Positions 13,301 to 24,379 of a stretch of DNA of 64,000 nt are shown here, in pieces. The first letter of the stretch is position 1; every line of letters starts with the position of its first letter. A program made the translations under genes and the position numbers. Below the pieces are notes generated by a model. That model saw only the letters and a program-made list of their open reading frames with translations, was not told the origin of the DNA and made no database searches. Source of the stretch: Epiperipatus broadwayi (taxonomy: Eukaryota; Onychophora; Udeonychophora; Euonychophora; Peripatidae); the NCBI GenBank assembly GCA_028023455.1, contig JAQFVV010000457.1:1-64000 (forward strand), read 5' to 3'.

Positions 13301-14775
13301 AATGGTGGGACTAAGGCAAGGATGCCTATGTCACCTATTTTGTTTGTGTTGTATTTGAGTGAAATGGAAAGAGCAATAGAAAGATTAGGGAAGAGGGATA
13401 GAGATACGTTAATAGGTAGTAAGGGTATATATTTTGTCAGGTCTTTTTTTGCAGATGATATATTTTGTGTGCAGAAAAAAGAGAAGATATGAAGTTATGT
13501 TGAGGACATGTGCAAGGTGGGTAAAGAGATGGGGATTAAATTTAGTGAAGAAAATCAAATATAATGATGGTTAATACTGAGGAAAGAGAAGATGTAGAAT
13601 TTTTATTGGGAGATATTAAGTTACGTATAGTGAATAGATATAGTTATTTGGGAATTATTTTAAGTAATCAGAAAAATTATTTGGATGAATGGGAGAAAAA
13701 ATTGATAAATGAAGCGAAGAAAAGAAAGGGATTGATAAAGAAATTAACAGTATTTTCATATAATAAATATGATGTAGCTAGAATTATATGGAAAGGAGTT
13801 GCAGTAGCAGGTTTAACATATGGTAATGATGCATTATATGTTAGTAAAAAGATATTAGATTATTTAGAAAAAGCTCAAAGGGAAGTAGGAAGACATGCAT
13901 TGGATGCAGAAGTATGGACAGCAAGGGAGGCAATTCAAGGAGCAATGGGATGGTCAAGTTTTTATATGAGAGATGCAAAAAGTAAAATGAAAATGTTTGG
14001 TAGATTGCAGTTTATGGATAATAAAAAAATAGCTAAAATAGTATTTAATTGGGTTATAAGTAAAGGGCAGGTAACAAGATGGGTGAGAAAGGTAATGCGG
14101 TATGCAAAAGATTTGGATAAAGAATTTATATCAGTATATTTGTACAAAAGATGGGATGATTGTGTTAAGATGATTATTGAGTGTTATAGTAGTAAGGAAT
14201 GGGATAAAAGAATAAATTTATTAATAAAGACTAGGGAGTTAGAGAGATGGAGAAATAGTATGGAGAGTAAAAAGAGTTTAAATATATATAGAAATAAACT
14301 AGGTGTAAGTTAATATATGATAATAGTAAGGAAAGTAGTTTATTGTTTAAGGCTCGAATGGGATCTTTAGCTACAAAAGAATATACATGTAAATGGAAAA
14401 ATATGGGTGATTTATTTTGTAAATTATGTAAGGAAGGAATTGAAAATATTAGGCATTTGTTAATTGAATGTAAATGTTTGAAAACAGAAAGGGTACATAT
14501 AATGAAGTTGTAGAAAAATAAATATGAAAAGAGTGATTATACGGAAAGTGAATTATTGGTTTTTATGCTGGGTTTGGGAAAAGATAAGGGGGATTTGGAT
14601 ATAAAGGTTATAGAGTTGACAAAAATTATGTTGTGGAAATGGGATAGAGCAGATTATGGGTAAATTTAGAGTGGGGAATGTAAAAGAAAGTGGCTAACAG
14701 GTTTATCTGGGCATAATTGCTGAGATATTCTTGACTTCGTTTAAGGAGAAGCCATAATACATCACATCACATCAC
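10300..14775 (+). mobile_element. Decayed non-LTR retrotransposon (LINE)
   Basis: A LINE on the + strand, riddled with stops and frameshifts. About 10320-10620 encodes a lysine-rich stretch that may be ORF1 or the 5' part of the endonuclease ORF. The reverse transcriptase (RT) is recognisable in pieces: a KGLDG-like motif near 12735, an FIDI...YDRVN-like motif near 13138-13180, RQGCPMSPILF at about 13314-13350, and FADD near 13448. An open C-terminal segment follows at 13564-14313. A Cys/His motif (CKLC...HLLIEC) is encoded at about 14420-14475. The element ends in a short (ACATC)n tail at about 14755-14775. RT then C-terminal zinc-knuckle order is typical of the CR1/Jockey/I group; the clade cannot be settled by eye. 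The 5' boundary is uncertain. The whole element is strongly purine-rich on the coding strand. Confidence 0.8.
13564..14313 (+). pseudogene. LINE ORF2 C-terminal fragment
   Basis: A 249-codon open segment lies just after the RT catalytic FADD (about 13448) and matches the thumb/connection part of a LINE ORF2 by its motifs: YSYLGIILS near the start (the usual fold after the RT palm), YG(N)DALYVS, and a long basic helix-rich C-terminus. The frame then closes, and translation resumes in another frame with FKARMGSLATKEYTCKWKN and a CxxC...HxxxxxC zinc-knuckle-like motif. The apparent start Met is internal to the original ORF. It is not a host gene and the element is not functional. Confidence 0.75.
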
Positions 14776-15012
14776 TTGACGCGACGCCATGCTTGTTTAT
14801 GACGTTAGAATTTATTTTTTGTTATGAACTACCGTATTACTTACTTTTTGCTAGAAAACAACTGTTCAGTAATCAGACATCGCTGTCTTTATCTATCACA
14901 GATATATATCACAGTTTTTAAGTGTGAAAACGATTAGAATATGGGGAAAATAAGATTATTAATAAGACCTTCATTCTTGATGACTTAGGCATACACGCGC
15001 ATGCGCATTCTC
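14776..15012. other. Unique-looking flank of the LINE
   Basis: Less AT-rich flank beginning right after the (ACATC)n tail. No feature is recognised. Confidence 0.35.
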
Positions 15013-15061
<49 letters not shown>

Positions 15062-15068
15062 ATAATAA
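15013..15068. repeat. (ATT)n microsatellite
   Basis: About 15 ATT units end in a short AAT stretch, so it is partly self-complementary like the larger array at 6298. Confidence 0.9.
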
Positions 15069-15355
15069 AAGAAATACAAAAGTAATATTGCAATAATTAA
15101 ACTTGATAGATAAAAATTGGTGTAGTCGAAATATCTGGGGAGAAACTTTTACTTTTGATGATAAAATTTATTAATTTGCTATCATATTAGACTGAGCAAT
15201 AAATGGACTATGCAAAATTCCGTAGAGAATAATACGATGAGTAATATAAATACAAACTGGCAAATTGAGCAACAGATTCTATTTGATCAACTATAGAAAT
15301 TGCTACACTGAAAGTTGGAAATCCAATGAAGATTAAATAAGCTGGTAAGACAGAT

Positions 15356-15440
15356 CAAGAAAAGCTACATCCCAGAACTAGCTATCTTTATAGATAGAAA
15401 AGCAATTAAAACAACTAATATAAGTAATACTGACTTTTAT
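15356..15440 (+). repeat. Dispersed repeat fragment
   Basis: Shares AGCTACATCCCAGAA and a diverged continuation of about 80 bp with 42026-42110 on the same strand. Family unknown. Confidence 0.35.
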
Positions 15441-15759
15441 TATCTAATTAATAGGTTAATTATTGGATTGTCAAGTCGCATTGTTTATTAAGTTTGATAT
15501 GTATGTGTGTGGCTGGCTACACACATACATATAAAGCTAATGGTAAATAAATAAAAAATAATTGTGGAATTAAAAGATTTATTTTTTAAATGCAGAACTA
15601 AAAAATAATTAGAAGTTACAAGATTAGTGTTTTGTTTGGTTAGGCTTGCAGGTTCATTTCCAAACCAACAGATACAAAAAGAACAACTATTCAGCAATTA
15701 ATACGTACAATTTATTAGTACAAAATATATACACATGTTAGTTAAACAAATGTACAAAT

Positions 15760-16220
15760 ACAGTTGATAGACTTCACTGCTGAGATAGACATGCGAAGTA
15801 TGGAACTTGTTTCCAGCTAATGATTAGCCTGCGTCATGAGTTCTGGTAAGACTCTTCCTGCTATGTAGTTAACTTGCCTCGAGTCCGAATCTAGTTCAGA
15901 AGTATCAGTTTCCAGCCCATAGTTGGACTTGCCTCACTGTGTAGATGTCTCAATAATGACTAGATAAATACCTTTGCTGATGGCACAAGATTTAATGGAG
16001 AGCATGTTCTGTCGTTCAGGTTAACAGAAGTAATTGCTCTCTGCCTTGCCTCCAAAAGGCTGACTAATTAAAGGCAGATCCCCTACCTTACTGGAAACAT
16101 GTGGGTTCAGTGCGTGAACCCCAGTGAAGGTTTTAATTCCATTGGAAAGCAACCAGGTGCTAGCCAATCAGGCAATTAATCTGGATTAGTCCACTTCTGA
16201 AGGCAGGATCAGATATGACA
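15760..16220. other. GC-elevated block without coding frame
   Basis: About 460 bp of visibly higher G+C between AT-rich flanks. There is no open frame longer than about 40 codons and no recognised RNA. A short inverted pair (GGTTCA...TGAACC) occurs near 16113-16122. It may be an old repeat or exon-derived DNA. Confidence 0.3.
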
Positions 16221-16581
16221 ATTAGAAAAAAGATTATATCCAAATTATAGCAAAAAAGTAAAATTAGCGGTAATGAGATAAAAATATATTTATAATAATG
16301 AAAGGAATGAGAGTCAGATTTCTGTCATTGATAACAAGAATTGTAATCTCATAATAAACTTGTTAATTAAAGTTAACAAAAGGTAAAACATTCTGGAATT
16401 CAACATGTGTGCATTTAGAGAAATAACTATGATGAATGGGAATATCAGCCAATCAGCTATAGGAAGAAAATAATGAAAGAAGACAAGCAAGTTGTATGAG
16501 AAAAAGTAAAACAGTTAACGAGGAGCTCAACTGAAAGATGGACTAAAATTTGAGTGCTGAAGATCACCCAGTACTTGCTTA

Positions 16582-16849
16582 TTAGTCCTACAACACAGGG
16601 CACATATTAGACTTGATGCACCTTTTCACACTCATATCAATCTGCTGATAATTTTCTAATCTTGTGATCTGGCCAAAATAATGTGTGCACAGGTCTTGTA
16701 TATGACATTTTCACAAGATTTGCAAAAAGTAATGTGTACACACATCTTGTACATAATATTTTCACAAGAATTACAAAGTTATTGGCAGGTTGAATATGTA
16801 TGTCAAAAGGCATAGCATGTTTAGTATGTGCTCTGTGTTTCAGGACTAA
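16582..16849. mobile_element. Fold-back/MITE-like element with TTAGTCCT ends
   Basis: The left end TTAGTCCTACAACACAG and the right end CTGTGTTTCAGGACTAA are inverted copies, and the complementarity extends inward for about 85 bp on each side. The centre holds two tandem, diverged copies of a ~58-bp unit containing ATTTTCACAAGA. There is no coding capacity. It is a probable non-autonomous DNA element; target duplication is not clear. Confidence 0.6.
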
Positions 16850-17420
16850 AATTCACAAAAAATATAAAATAGGAGCAGAATTATGTACCATTAATTTACC
16901 ATATAGAAAAATATATACGACAGAAAAAATATAGGGTGGAATATAAATTTATAACAATACTAAAGATATGAATTTGAGCAAGAAATCAATATTATACACT
17001 AAATTTATCAACAATACTCTATTTTAAGTGGATCAAATTTTTTGGCCAAAAATATGCAAAATTCAAGACACCATTATGTAAGTCCCAAAGATTACTTTAA
17101 ATACAGACAAAACAATCACTAAATTACAAAACTAGCCTAAAATATTATTTTAAAAAAACATAAAATATACACATATACTATTTACCATCTAATATATAAC
17201 AGGAATTGTTACATTAAAACAAGCATTTTGTCATTTATTTTTTTGACACAAAATGGAGACTTCAACTGAAAAATTTTCTTCCAAAATGGAGCTTTACTAA
17301 ACATGTGATTGCACAATATATTGCCTGAACAGGATTTTCAGCAGAAAATGGTAATAAACTCATGTATTTTTTAAAAACAAAAAAAATTGACAAAATAAAG
17401 AAATATAAATTACAACACTT
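16850..17420. other. AT-rich non-coding stretch
   Basis: Nothing recognised except a short GTTACA-containing repeat near 17200. It may include the 3' terminal part of the Merlin-like element that lies to the right. Confidence 0.35.
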
Positions 17421-17423
17421 TTA

Positions 17424-18120
17424 TTAACTTTTCATCCTGGCGGAAAATTTTTTTATGTCGTTCAGTATACAAATAAACACATTATCATTTTTGTGAAATC
17501 TATGCCACATAAATTCAGCCAGGTATGAGTCAAGATGATGCCTTGATGTCCCTTGCTGCTGATTATTTCACCTTTTTACAGAACCCTATAGTCAGTCCTT
17601 TAATGGTTTGTATGTAACCAGTTTCTGGATTGATGAAGTTATATATGTGGTTCATGTGAAAATAATTGTAACCAGCACTTCTCAATTCATGAGTTTTGTA
17701 GGCCTTTCAGCAGTCTGAATATATAGTGGAACCTCTTCTACATTTGGCTTCCATCACAGTTGCCATTGTCCTATCTTTAATTGTAATGATAAAACATTTG
17801 TCAGTCTCCCTACACAAGCCACCAAACATCCACTGTTCTGGAAGAATTTGATCAGCTTGATTTTTTCTTTTTAAAAAAGGCTCTAATCAATTGAAATGAA
17901 GCTATTGTCAGAAAGAAATCTGGACAACAAGTGAAAATGTCAAAATATCAAAAAAAAAAACAACAACCATGTTTTGATAAAGTGAAACATGTTTTCATAT
18001 GAGATCGGATACCATCACAGGGTTTATTTCACTCAAATTTGATGTGATTGCAAGATTACACATTTATTGTGGATATAAAAAGGTGTACCATCTCCCCTAA
18101 GTTTCAGAACTAATATGTAA
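17424..18120 (-). pseudogene. Merlin / ISXO2-like DDE transposase remnant
   Basis: Reading the minus strand from about 17853, the frame gives ILPEQWMFGG, then CRETDKCFIITIKDRT, then STIYSDC (second catalytic Asp). Next come HMNHIYNFINPETG and QTIKGL, and after one frameshift LAEFMWHRFHKND, ending at a stop at 17424-17426. This is the DDE_Tnp_IS1595 (ISXO2-like) fold, which in animals belongs to Merlin DNA transposons. The position where the family has Glu (TIE) reads Lys (TIK), and there are at least two in-frame stops, so it is dead. Minus-strand DNA up to about 18120 probably holds the cysteine-bearing N-terminal part, too decayed to prove. Terminal inverted repeats were not found. Confidence 0.8.
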
Positions 18121-18655
18121 GTAATCATTACCCTTTGCCCAGTAGCTTCTAAAGTGGAGATCTTGCATCTGGGCTGTAAGATTTAATAAGGTGCAGACAT
18201 AACAAAGTCTATGTTTTTTGTATTATGTTGATTAAAATAAATCATATCAGTTAATTAAACTGTCCTAAAAGTATGCTCCTAAAACTTTATGGTTATAGAT
18301 GTACCTGAATTTCAACAAACCAGTTATTATATTCAAAACTTTTATTGAATCTAAAAAATATTACTAACATATCTCTCACATCAATCTGACTTCATTAAAA
18401 AGTAATGACTGGCTCTCTAATATGCAAAATTCTGTGGCTCCACATACTCCTTTGCTGCTTTAGTAAATTTGTATTTACAATAGTTGTCCATTTATCATGT
18501 GTATATTTATAATTGAGTTATTACCATGTATCTCAGTTGCTGATTTTGTGACATTTAGATACTAGTTAATTGCGTTTGACATTATCGTTACTGGGATATG
18601 TGACTTTTGCTATTTGTTGCCTGCTTAGCATAACAGAAAGAGAATTAATTTTGGG
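18121..18655. other. Intergenic, nothing recognised
   Basis: AT-rich sequence without open frames or repeats that I can identify. Confidence 0.4.
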
Positions 18656-18675
18656 ACAAACTAATCTTATGTTGG

Positions 18676-18896
18676 ACTATTTCCATCATCTAATAGTACA
18701 TATTGAATGTCTTTAGAAAAATTTATCTTTATTTTAATTTTCCAATTACATTCAACTGTTTGTAATAGCACCTAGTTAATAATTGGAAAATTTAAATAAT
18801 TTTTTCTAAAACATACAATATTTAATATTAAATGATGGAAATAGTCCAATATATAAATATAACTAAAATGCCACCATCACAAACTTTCACTTAGAC
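18676..18896 (-). mobile_element. Inverted-repeat element, 10-bp-TSD family (copy 1)
   Basis: The subterminal inverted repeat GGACTATTTCCATCATCTAA (18678-18697) recurs as its complement at about 18833-18855. The element's head sequence (complement of CATCACAAACTTTCAC) extends to about 18896. It is flanked by ACTAATCTTAT (left) and ACTAACCTTAT (right), an 11-bp target duplication with one mismatch. The same head, inverted repeat and duplication length occur at 22854-22972 and 47266-48159. No coding capacity. Confidence 0.7.
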
Positions 18897-18909
18897 ACTA
18901 ACCTTATAT

Positions 18910-19600
18910 TTTGTTGTCACTAACCATTGAGTTGTTTAGATAATTAGCTGTCTTTTATTATTGGTAGTCATAATAAACAAATAAGTATTTATTTCTTTAT
19001 TTATAGAATCTGAACCTTTAAGATAAAATTAGTTTCCAAACTGGACGATTTCATTTTGGCTGGATGAGTTTATTACAGTTATATAAGTGGTGTTTGATCC
19101 GCAGACTTTTAATGATAACTGATTAACTCAGAATACAAAATTTGCAACTTGATAATATGTAATTGCCCATCAGTGCAATCCCCAAGCAAATCAAATTTAA
19201 ATAACTAAAATGGAATTAAATGGCTTTTACTAAATCTAACAACTAATTTGACATTTAAAGATTCCTCAGAATGATCTTCCCAGAGATAAAATCTTTCCTC
19301 ACTAATGAAGTAGTCATTTCCTTGAGTTATATCAGCCAAAGGGTAATAGAGATTTCAGTCACTTCTGCGAATCTATGTTATTTCAAGAATTATATTATAA
19401 ATAATTAGTTATTTTAAGTTGCGGTCATTATCCGTTTTATTTTAGGAATAATTACCCAACCGGGTAAAAGTACTTAGAAAATTTGATCCGTTATTGGAGA
19501 GACTAATCAAAAATTGTTTATATGTTGAGTATCTAGAAAAAAACTCTTTTGGAACAATTTCTATATAAAATGTGAATGAAAGTTAGGAAAGTACTCACAT
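18910..19600. other. Intergenic, nothing recognised
   Basis: AT-rich sequence. The left part is unassigned. The right part (19440 onward) lies downstream of the hammerhead on the minus strand and may be residual sequence of the same retroelement. Confidence 0.3.
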
Positions 19601-19768
19601 ACAACAATTTAAGATAGGTAATGCAAAAGGAGATTGTCACACGAAGTAATATTCAAATATTCGAGCATTACAAAGTATTTAAAAAGCTTGTAATTAGAAA
19701 TTTCATATTTCTCCATTCTTTTTATTTCATAAATAATTTCATATAAATAAAAATACAATAAAAGACAA

Positions 19769-19824
19769 ATAACCCCCAAGATGTGTTTCGCGCTGAACCA
19801 GCACTCATCAGTTGGCCAGGTCAT
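19769..19824 (-). ncRNA. Hammerhead ribozyme-like sequence (locus 1)
   Basis: On the minus strand the conserved core CTGATGA, a perfect 5-bp stem II (GTGCT/AGCGC around loop GGTTC), GAAA, and the cleavage triplet ATC appear in order. Stem I is formed by the ends: CCAA with TTGG, then a small internal loop, then ATGACC with GGTTAT (6 bp, one G-U). This is the type III layout with a minimal stem III, as described for hammerheads in Penelope-like elements and retrozymes. The stem III segment reads ACACAT where a self-complementary ACGCGT is expected, explicable by two CpG decay changes, so this copy is probably impaired. About 100 bp downstream is shared with locus 2. No RT frame is attached. 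Confidence 0.75.
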
Positions 19825-20553
19825 CATCTCTCATATGTATCTTTATTACATGAAGAGTATTCTTGTAGTTCTGAAAGACTATGAATTTTTATAAACAAAA
19901 AAAACACCAAACAACATCATACAAGATGATATAAAGAAGAGGATAAAAATAAAATGTTACAGTTATGGTAAAGAAGTTATGAACCATGCATTTACAAAAA
20001 AAAATGCTAAATATCTATATACTCATATTGTGCCGGTCGGATTTGTATGTTCACGTAACAAGATCTAGCATCTAGGCAAAAGTACCTCGAATCCAATCGT
20101 GTGCAAGATACACAGGTCAGGAACACTCATGAACTCTGCCCTATTTATCTATTTCCCAGATCTATAACATTATGAGCAACAATCCCGATGACATCGATTA
20201 ATTTACTTCCCACCCGCTGGCATCGATCATCGGAGACACAAAAAAACTCTAGGCTAAACTTATATGATAGAATAACTTAATAACTAGTTATATTTTATGA
20301 GCAATAAAGACTCATGATCTAGCATATTAATTATGTATTGAGCGGAGATCATCTAGTCATATTTAGCATAAGTAATAACTTAATATATTGTCTTAACTAA
20401 AAGAAAGCAATGGTTCGAGTTTGATATATATATTTAAGATTTATTAATAACACAATTATGTCAGGTTATTTAGCCGACGTTAGCCTCGTGGGTATTATAT
20501 ATATGTGTTTGATTCATATTTAATGATAACATTATAATTGCAGCTATGCCAAT

Positions 20554-20554
20554 A

Positions 20555-20592
<38 letters not shown>
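20554..20592. repeat. (AT)n(GT)n microsatellite
   Basis: A compound dinucleotide repeat. The corresponding site in the second long-repeat copy (about 26250-26265) has only a few units, so it expanded or contracted after duplication. Confidence 0.85.
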
Positions 20593-20593
<1 letters not shown>

Positions 20594-20792
20594 ATTAAAT
20601 GAATTAGCGCTATTAGAATACATTGTTGGAATACTATTACACCCCCAGAGCAGAAGAGCATTTACTTAATTTAAACAATAATAATTTTACAAGCAGATAT
20701 TATATTTGGTTACATTCAATATTATTAATTTGGAGTTATAGATAATTAATGCGCGAGATGGGTAATGAATAATTATATAAACGATACTAAAT

Positions 20793-21245
20793 CTATCGCA
20801 TTAATACGTATATTAAACTAATGGAAATATGTTTGTTTAAAGAAATCATTTCATTACAGCTTATGAATACTTCTGGGTGACTAATAAGACACTGAAAGGC
20901 AGTGCGTGCATGGCAGCTGATTGGGTTGGTCCAATTACGGATCCTGTAGTGTGTTTCATGAATTTTTAATAACGAAGTGGACCGATTTCCTCTGCAAATG
21001 TAGGCAGGGTCGGTTTGACGAACGAAAGAGTCCAGATTCCCTGGAATGAAGTACAGGCGAATCATGGATGATGAAGAATGGTCGGCAATGTCATTATCGG
21101 GCTGAATTTTACAGAATGATCCCTGTATAAAGCATGCACATAAGACCAAAAATGTCCCCAGGGTGGTTTTACAGCCTGGTTTAAGGACATAGAGAATGAC
21201 GATGGGGCCCGACTTCGCAGATGCCTCCATGTGAGAAAGAAGCAC
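20793..21245 (-). other. 150-codon open frame in long repeat, copy 1
   Basis: An unrecognised frame. A hydrophobic segment (residues about 30-45) resembles a signal or membrane segment, and two N-glycosylation sequons (NRS, NWT) follow. The partner frame in the second copy (29443-29892) is also open, but 19 of 149 residues differ, including four of the cysteines (residues 45, 111, 119, 130). That is about what unconstrained drift would give. It may be a captured exon or chance; no family is assigned. Confidence 0.2.
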
Positions 21246-22853
21246 AAATATATATATATACGAAATGGCCTTTATGCACGAAATGCTTAATAATATAATA
21301 TAAATATAATTCTAAAATTAAAGATTGTTGAAACGTATTTATTGCCCATAAATTATGAAATATTCGGTGTAATGACATGGCTTCACTAAGCAAACATGGA
21401 TAATTATTATACTTAAATATAAAGCTAAGATCTTAAGGTCCCCCTCCCCCTTACATTATGCTACTTAATATTATTCATTACTTTTTACACATTTAATAAA
21501 TCTCAATTTTGGTTAATCAATGCCCTTGTGGAAATATATAAATTATTACAAAATAAGTGGGTGGTGGTAATAGCTAAGATGGGTTTTACACATACAATAT
21601 AATTTAAAAATAAAAGATAGTGCATTATTTAGGAAGGAGAATGTGAAAAACAGATGTCAAATCTGTTTTTCTACAGTAAACATGAAAAATATAATTAGTT
21701 TATTTATCTAAAATCGCGAGCACCTGGGCAAGTCAAATAAGACTTGTTTTGATCAAATTATAAATTATTTACCCAGTAAATGATGGGTGGGGAAACAAAA
21801 ATAAATTATATGCTGGCGATTTTAGAATACTATTGGCATTTATTTTAAAATATAAATACATAAATGTAAATAAAAATTATTTGCCGCTTGGAATTAAAAG
21901 AAAAGAAAAAACATTTTATAAGAGGCTTAATATAGATTAGTTATATAGAGTTATAGAATACATATTTGAAGACATTTAATATAGATGACTTAAAATATAA
22001 ATATTACCGAGAAGGCAGGATTTAGGAATTATAAGCAGTCAAAGTTCTTTTACCTTGATTATTTGGAAGAGTGTTTCACTTGGAGTTAATCCATCGGTAT
22101 TATTTCACTAGATCTAGGGTAGCATTATTATTTGAGAGATAGCATTTCATTTTCATTGGGAAATATCTAAAGTTCATTAGTATGGGATGCAGAGCTTCGT
22201 TGATGGGAACTAGCATATTAGAACGGAGGGACAAGGCAAAATTTCCTACTCACGACACATTGAGTGAGAATTAAAACTGGCATGGAATATGTATAGCAAC
22301 ATAGCTATTTAATGGTCTCCTCCCTTTGTGGATTCAAATCCAGCAGTATATATACTTTTATTTTGAAGCTGTAACTTAGCAACTACTGCTGGACCTGAGG
22401 TGATTTAAGCACTTAAGGTTTCTCTGGAATAGTTTGACCGGATACTCTTATCTAGTAAGATGTTTGAAACAATGCAAGTTTGTTATCATTTTCTCGAACG
22501 ATTGTTTTAAAATATATCTTATGATTTTAAAACAAGCTAGCGTGGACAATTTCCACTAATGGGTTTATTTTATTATTACCAATTCATAATCTTTTACTTT
22601 AATCTAAGGGGTCTTCCGGATAATTGTTTTTCGATAGACTTCTTAACAAGATTGCATCATTTCTGGCTACAAAATTATATATGAAAAAATAATAAGTTTC
22701 ATATATAATACCATATATATAATATATAACTTTATTAATATATTCACAATCTCCTACACTGAAATATATAGATATTTATTATTTACGCCCGTATACACAT
22801 GAGAATATTATTATGAAATAAAATATTTTTAAATTAAGATACATACGTGTTTA

Positions 22854-22972
22854 GTGTTTTTCTGAAGGTTTGTGATGATGGTGTTCTAGCTGTATTTTTA
22901 TATTGGACTATTTCCATCATCTAAAGACATTCAACACACATATTAGATGATGGAAATAGTCCAATATAAAAA
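22854..22972 (+). mobile_element. Inverted-repeat element, 10-bp-TSD family (copy 2)
   Basis: This 119-bp insertion is absent from the second long-repeat copy, which gives an exact empty site. It is flanked by TACGTGTTTA on both sides (22844-22853 and 22973-22982). The head GTGTTTTTCTGAAGG and TTTGTGATGATGG is followed by a 33-bp palindromic pair containing GGACTATTTCCATCATCTAA and its complement. It is the shortest member of the family; nearly all internal sequence has been lost. Confidence 0.85.
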
Positions 22973-23248
22973 TACGTGTTTACATTATTTGTTATAATAT
23001 TAACCAAAAGAAATATATATATATTATTAGCTATGTATATACATGTATAAAAGAGAGTTTGAATACAGATAGGTGGTAGGAGATTGGATGTGGGCTGTGA
23101 AGCAGAATCTGAGCATCAGATCATCTGCTTCATTTTCCTGAACTTATCGGAAAAAAATGAAAAAAATGTTTAAAAAAAGAAAAAAAAAGCTTTTACTTGA
23201 TGTCCAGGTAACTAAAGAACAACTTTGGATTGATGATGTATCTAAAAG

Positions 23249-23449
23249 GGAATTTTGTGACTTTCATTTATGATAGAATCCTAACTTTTCTGCTATATTA
23301 GGAATTTTATGACTTTTATTTATGATAGAATATCCTAACTCTGTTACATTAGAAATTTTACGACTTTCATTTATGATCGAATAGCTCTCTGCTATGTTAG
23401 GAATTTTATGACTTTCATTTATGATAGGATAATTCTCTCCTATGTTACT
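23249..23449. repeat. ~50-bp minisatellite, four units
   Basis: Four tandem, diverged units each contain GGAATTTTATGACTTTCATT and a variable AT-rich segment. On the minus strand they read as a repeated peptide (SHKIPNIAE), but unit lengths vary and no gene context is seen. Confidence 0.8.
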
Positions 23450-24379
23450 GGAAAAAAATTTTTTTACTGTCCTCAAAAAAAAAACTGCTTGGTTAATTGA
23501 ATACAATAAAATAATAATACAAAAAACTATGCTATATATATACAAATTATTCACTGTCTTAAAAAAGAACTGCTTGGTTAACTGATTAATATAAAATAAT
23601 AAAACTATTATAACATATACAAATTATTAGTCCTAAATCATTTGCCATTGCATATCCATGTTGTCATGTTCTATCCATCCAGCTTCTCCCCCCATTCTAC
23701 ACTCTCCCCCTTGCTGTACTCTTCCCCTCCTGTACTTAATTTTTATTTATTTAAATGATTATTGCTATCCTACCTTTTATTTAATATTAATTATTTCTAG
23801 ATCTAGTTTTTACTGTAAAACATATATATCTATAATGATTATTTATTATTTAGATCTTTAATGCAAAGTATATCATAAAAAATTATTATAACTTCTACCT
23901 GGCCTTCTTAATTATGTCTTCTTTCATGGTCTGTTTTTTTACGATTGCATTGATTCACATATTTTGAACCAACAAAAAAAAAAAAAACTCTATATAACTT
24001 TTATTATGAATCATTGCTTTTAGACTTTTTATTCTAAATAACTCAATCACCTATTGGCAAATTTATAGTGGTATTAATACCGGGTGCCAGCCAAAGGGAT
24101 AGGGCTATATGTTCTGACCAGATGATCCGCTATTATTGGGTTGTATACTTTTATAAGATCTATACTTAAATAGTTATACCTTTACAGCTTTAATAGAAAA
24201 AACATTATTATGGCTTTAGCACACATTTATATAAGAGGATGAAAGTATAACAAAACTGTCACTACTTTCATTGATTTATGACCGTTATATATGCATGAAT
24301 ATTATTAAAAACATTTCCCAAAAAAAAAAATCTGCACATTTGCGATTATTTAGAATCTTTATTTTATTTTTAACAGTGC

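Larger units (their letters stand above)
20029..23132 (+). repeat. 3-kb long direct repeat, copy 1 (TG...CA ends)
   Basis: The sequence from TGTGCCGG to ATCTGCTTCA recurs at 25726-36185, roughly 95% alike once insertions there are removed. The shared ends are sharp: outside them the two loci are unrelated. TG...CA termini and same-strand orientation suggest LTRs of one large non-autonomous retroelement with the 2.6 kb between them as internal region. A segmental duplication is the alternative. The right end carries a terminal hairpin (TGAAGCAG/CTGCTTCA). This copy is interrupted only by a 119-bp element at 22854-22972. It contains no intact gene. Confidence 0.75.

Noticed and set aside
20793-21245. 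Immunoglobulin-domain exon
   Set aside because: Cysteine and sequon spacing hinted at a secreted Ig-like domain, but no diagnostic Trp or YxC motif is present and the cysteines are not kept in the second copy.
20029-23132. Helitron
   Set aside because: A terminal hairpin is present, but the 3' end is CA rather than CTRR and the 5' end is TG rather than TC.
23264-23554. 96-codon frame with repeated SHKIPNIAE peptide
   Set aside because: The repetition comes from a minisatellite with variable unit length; no start context, neighbours or family support a gene.
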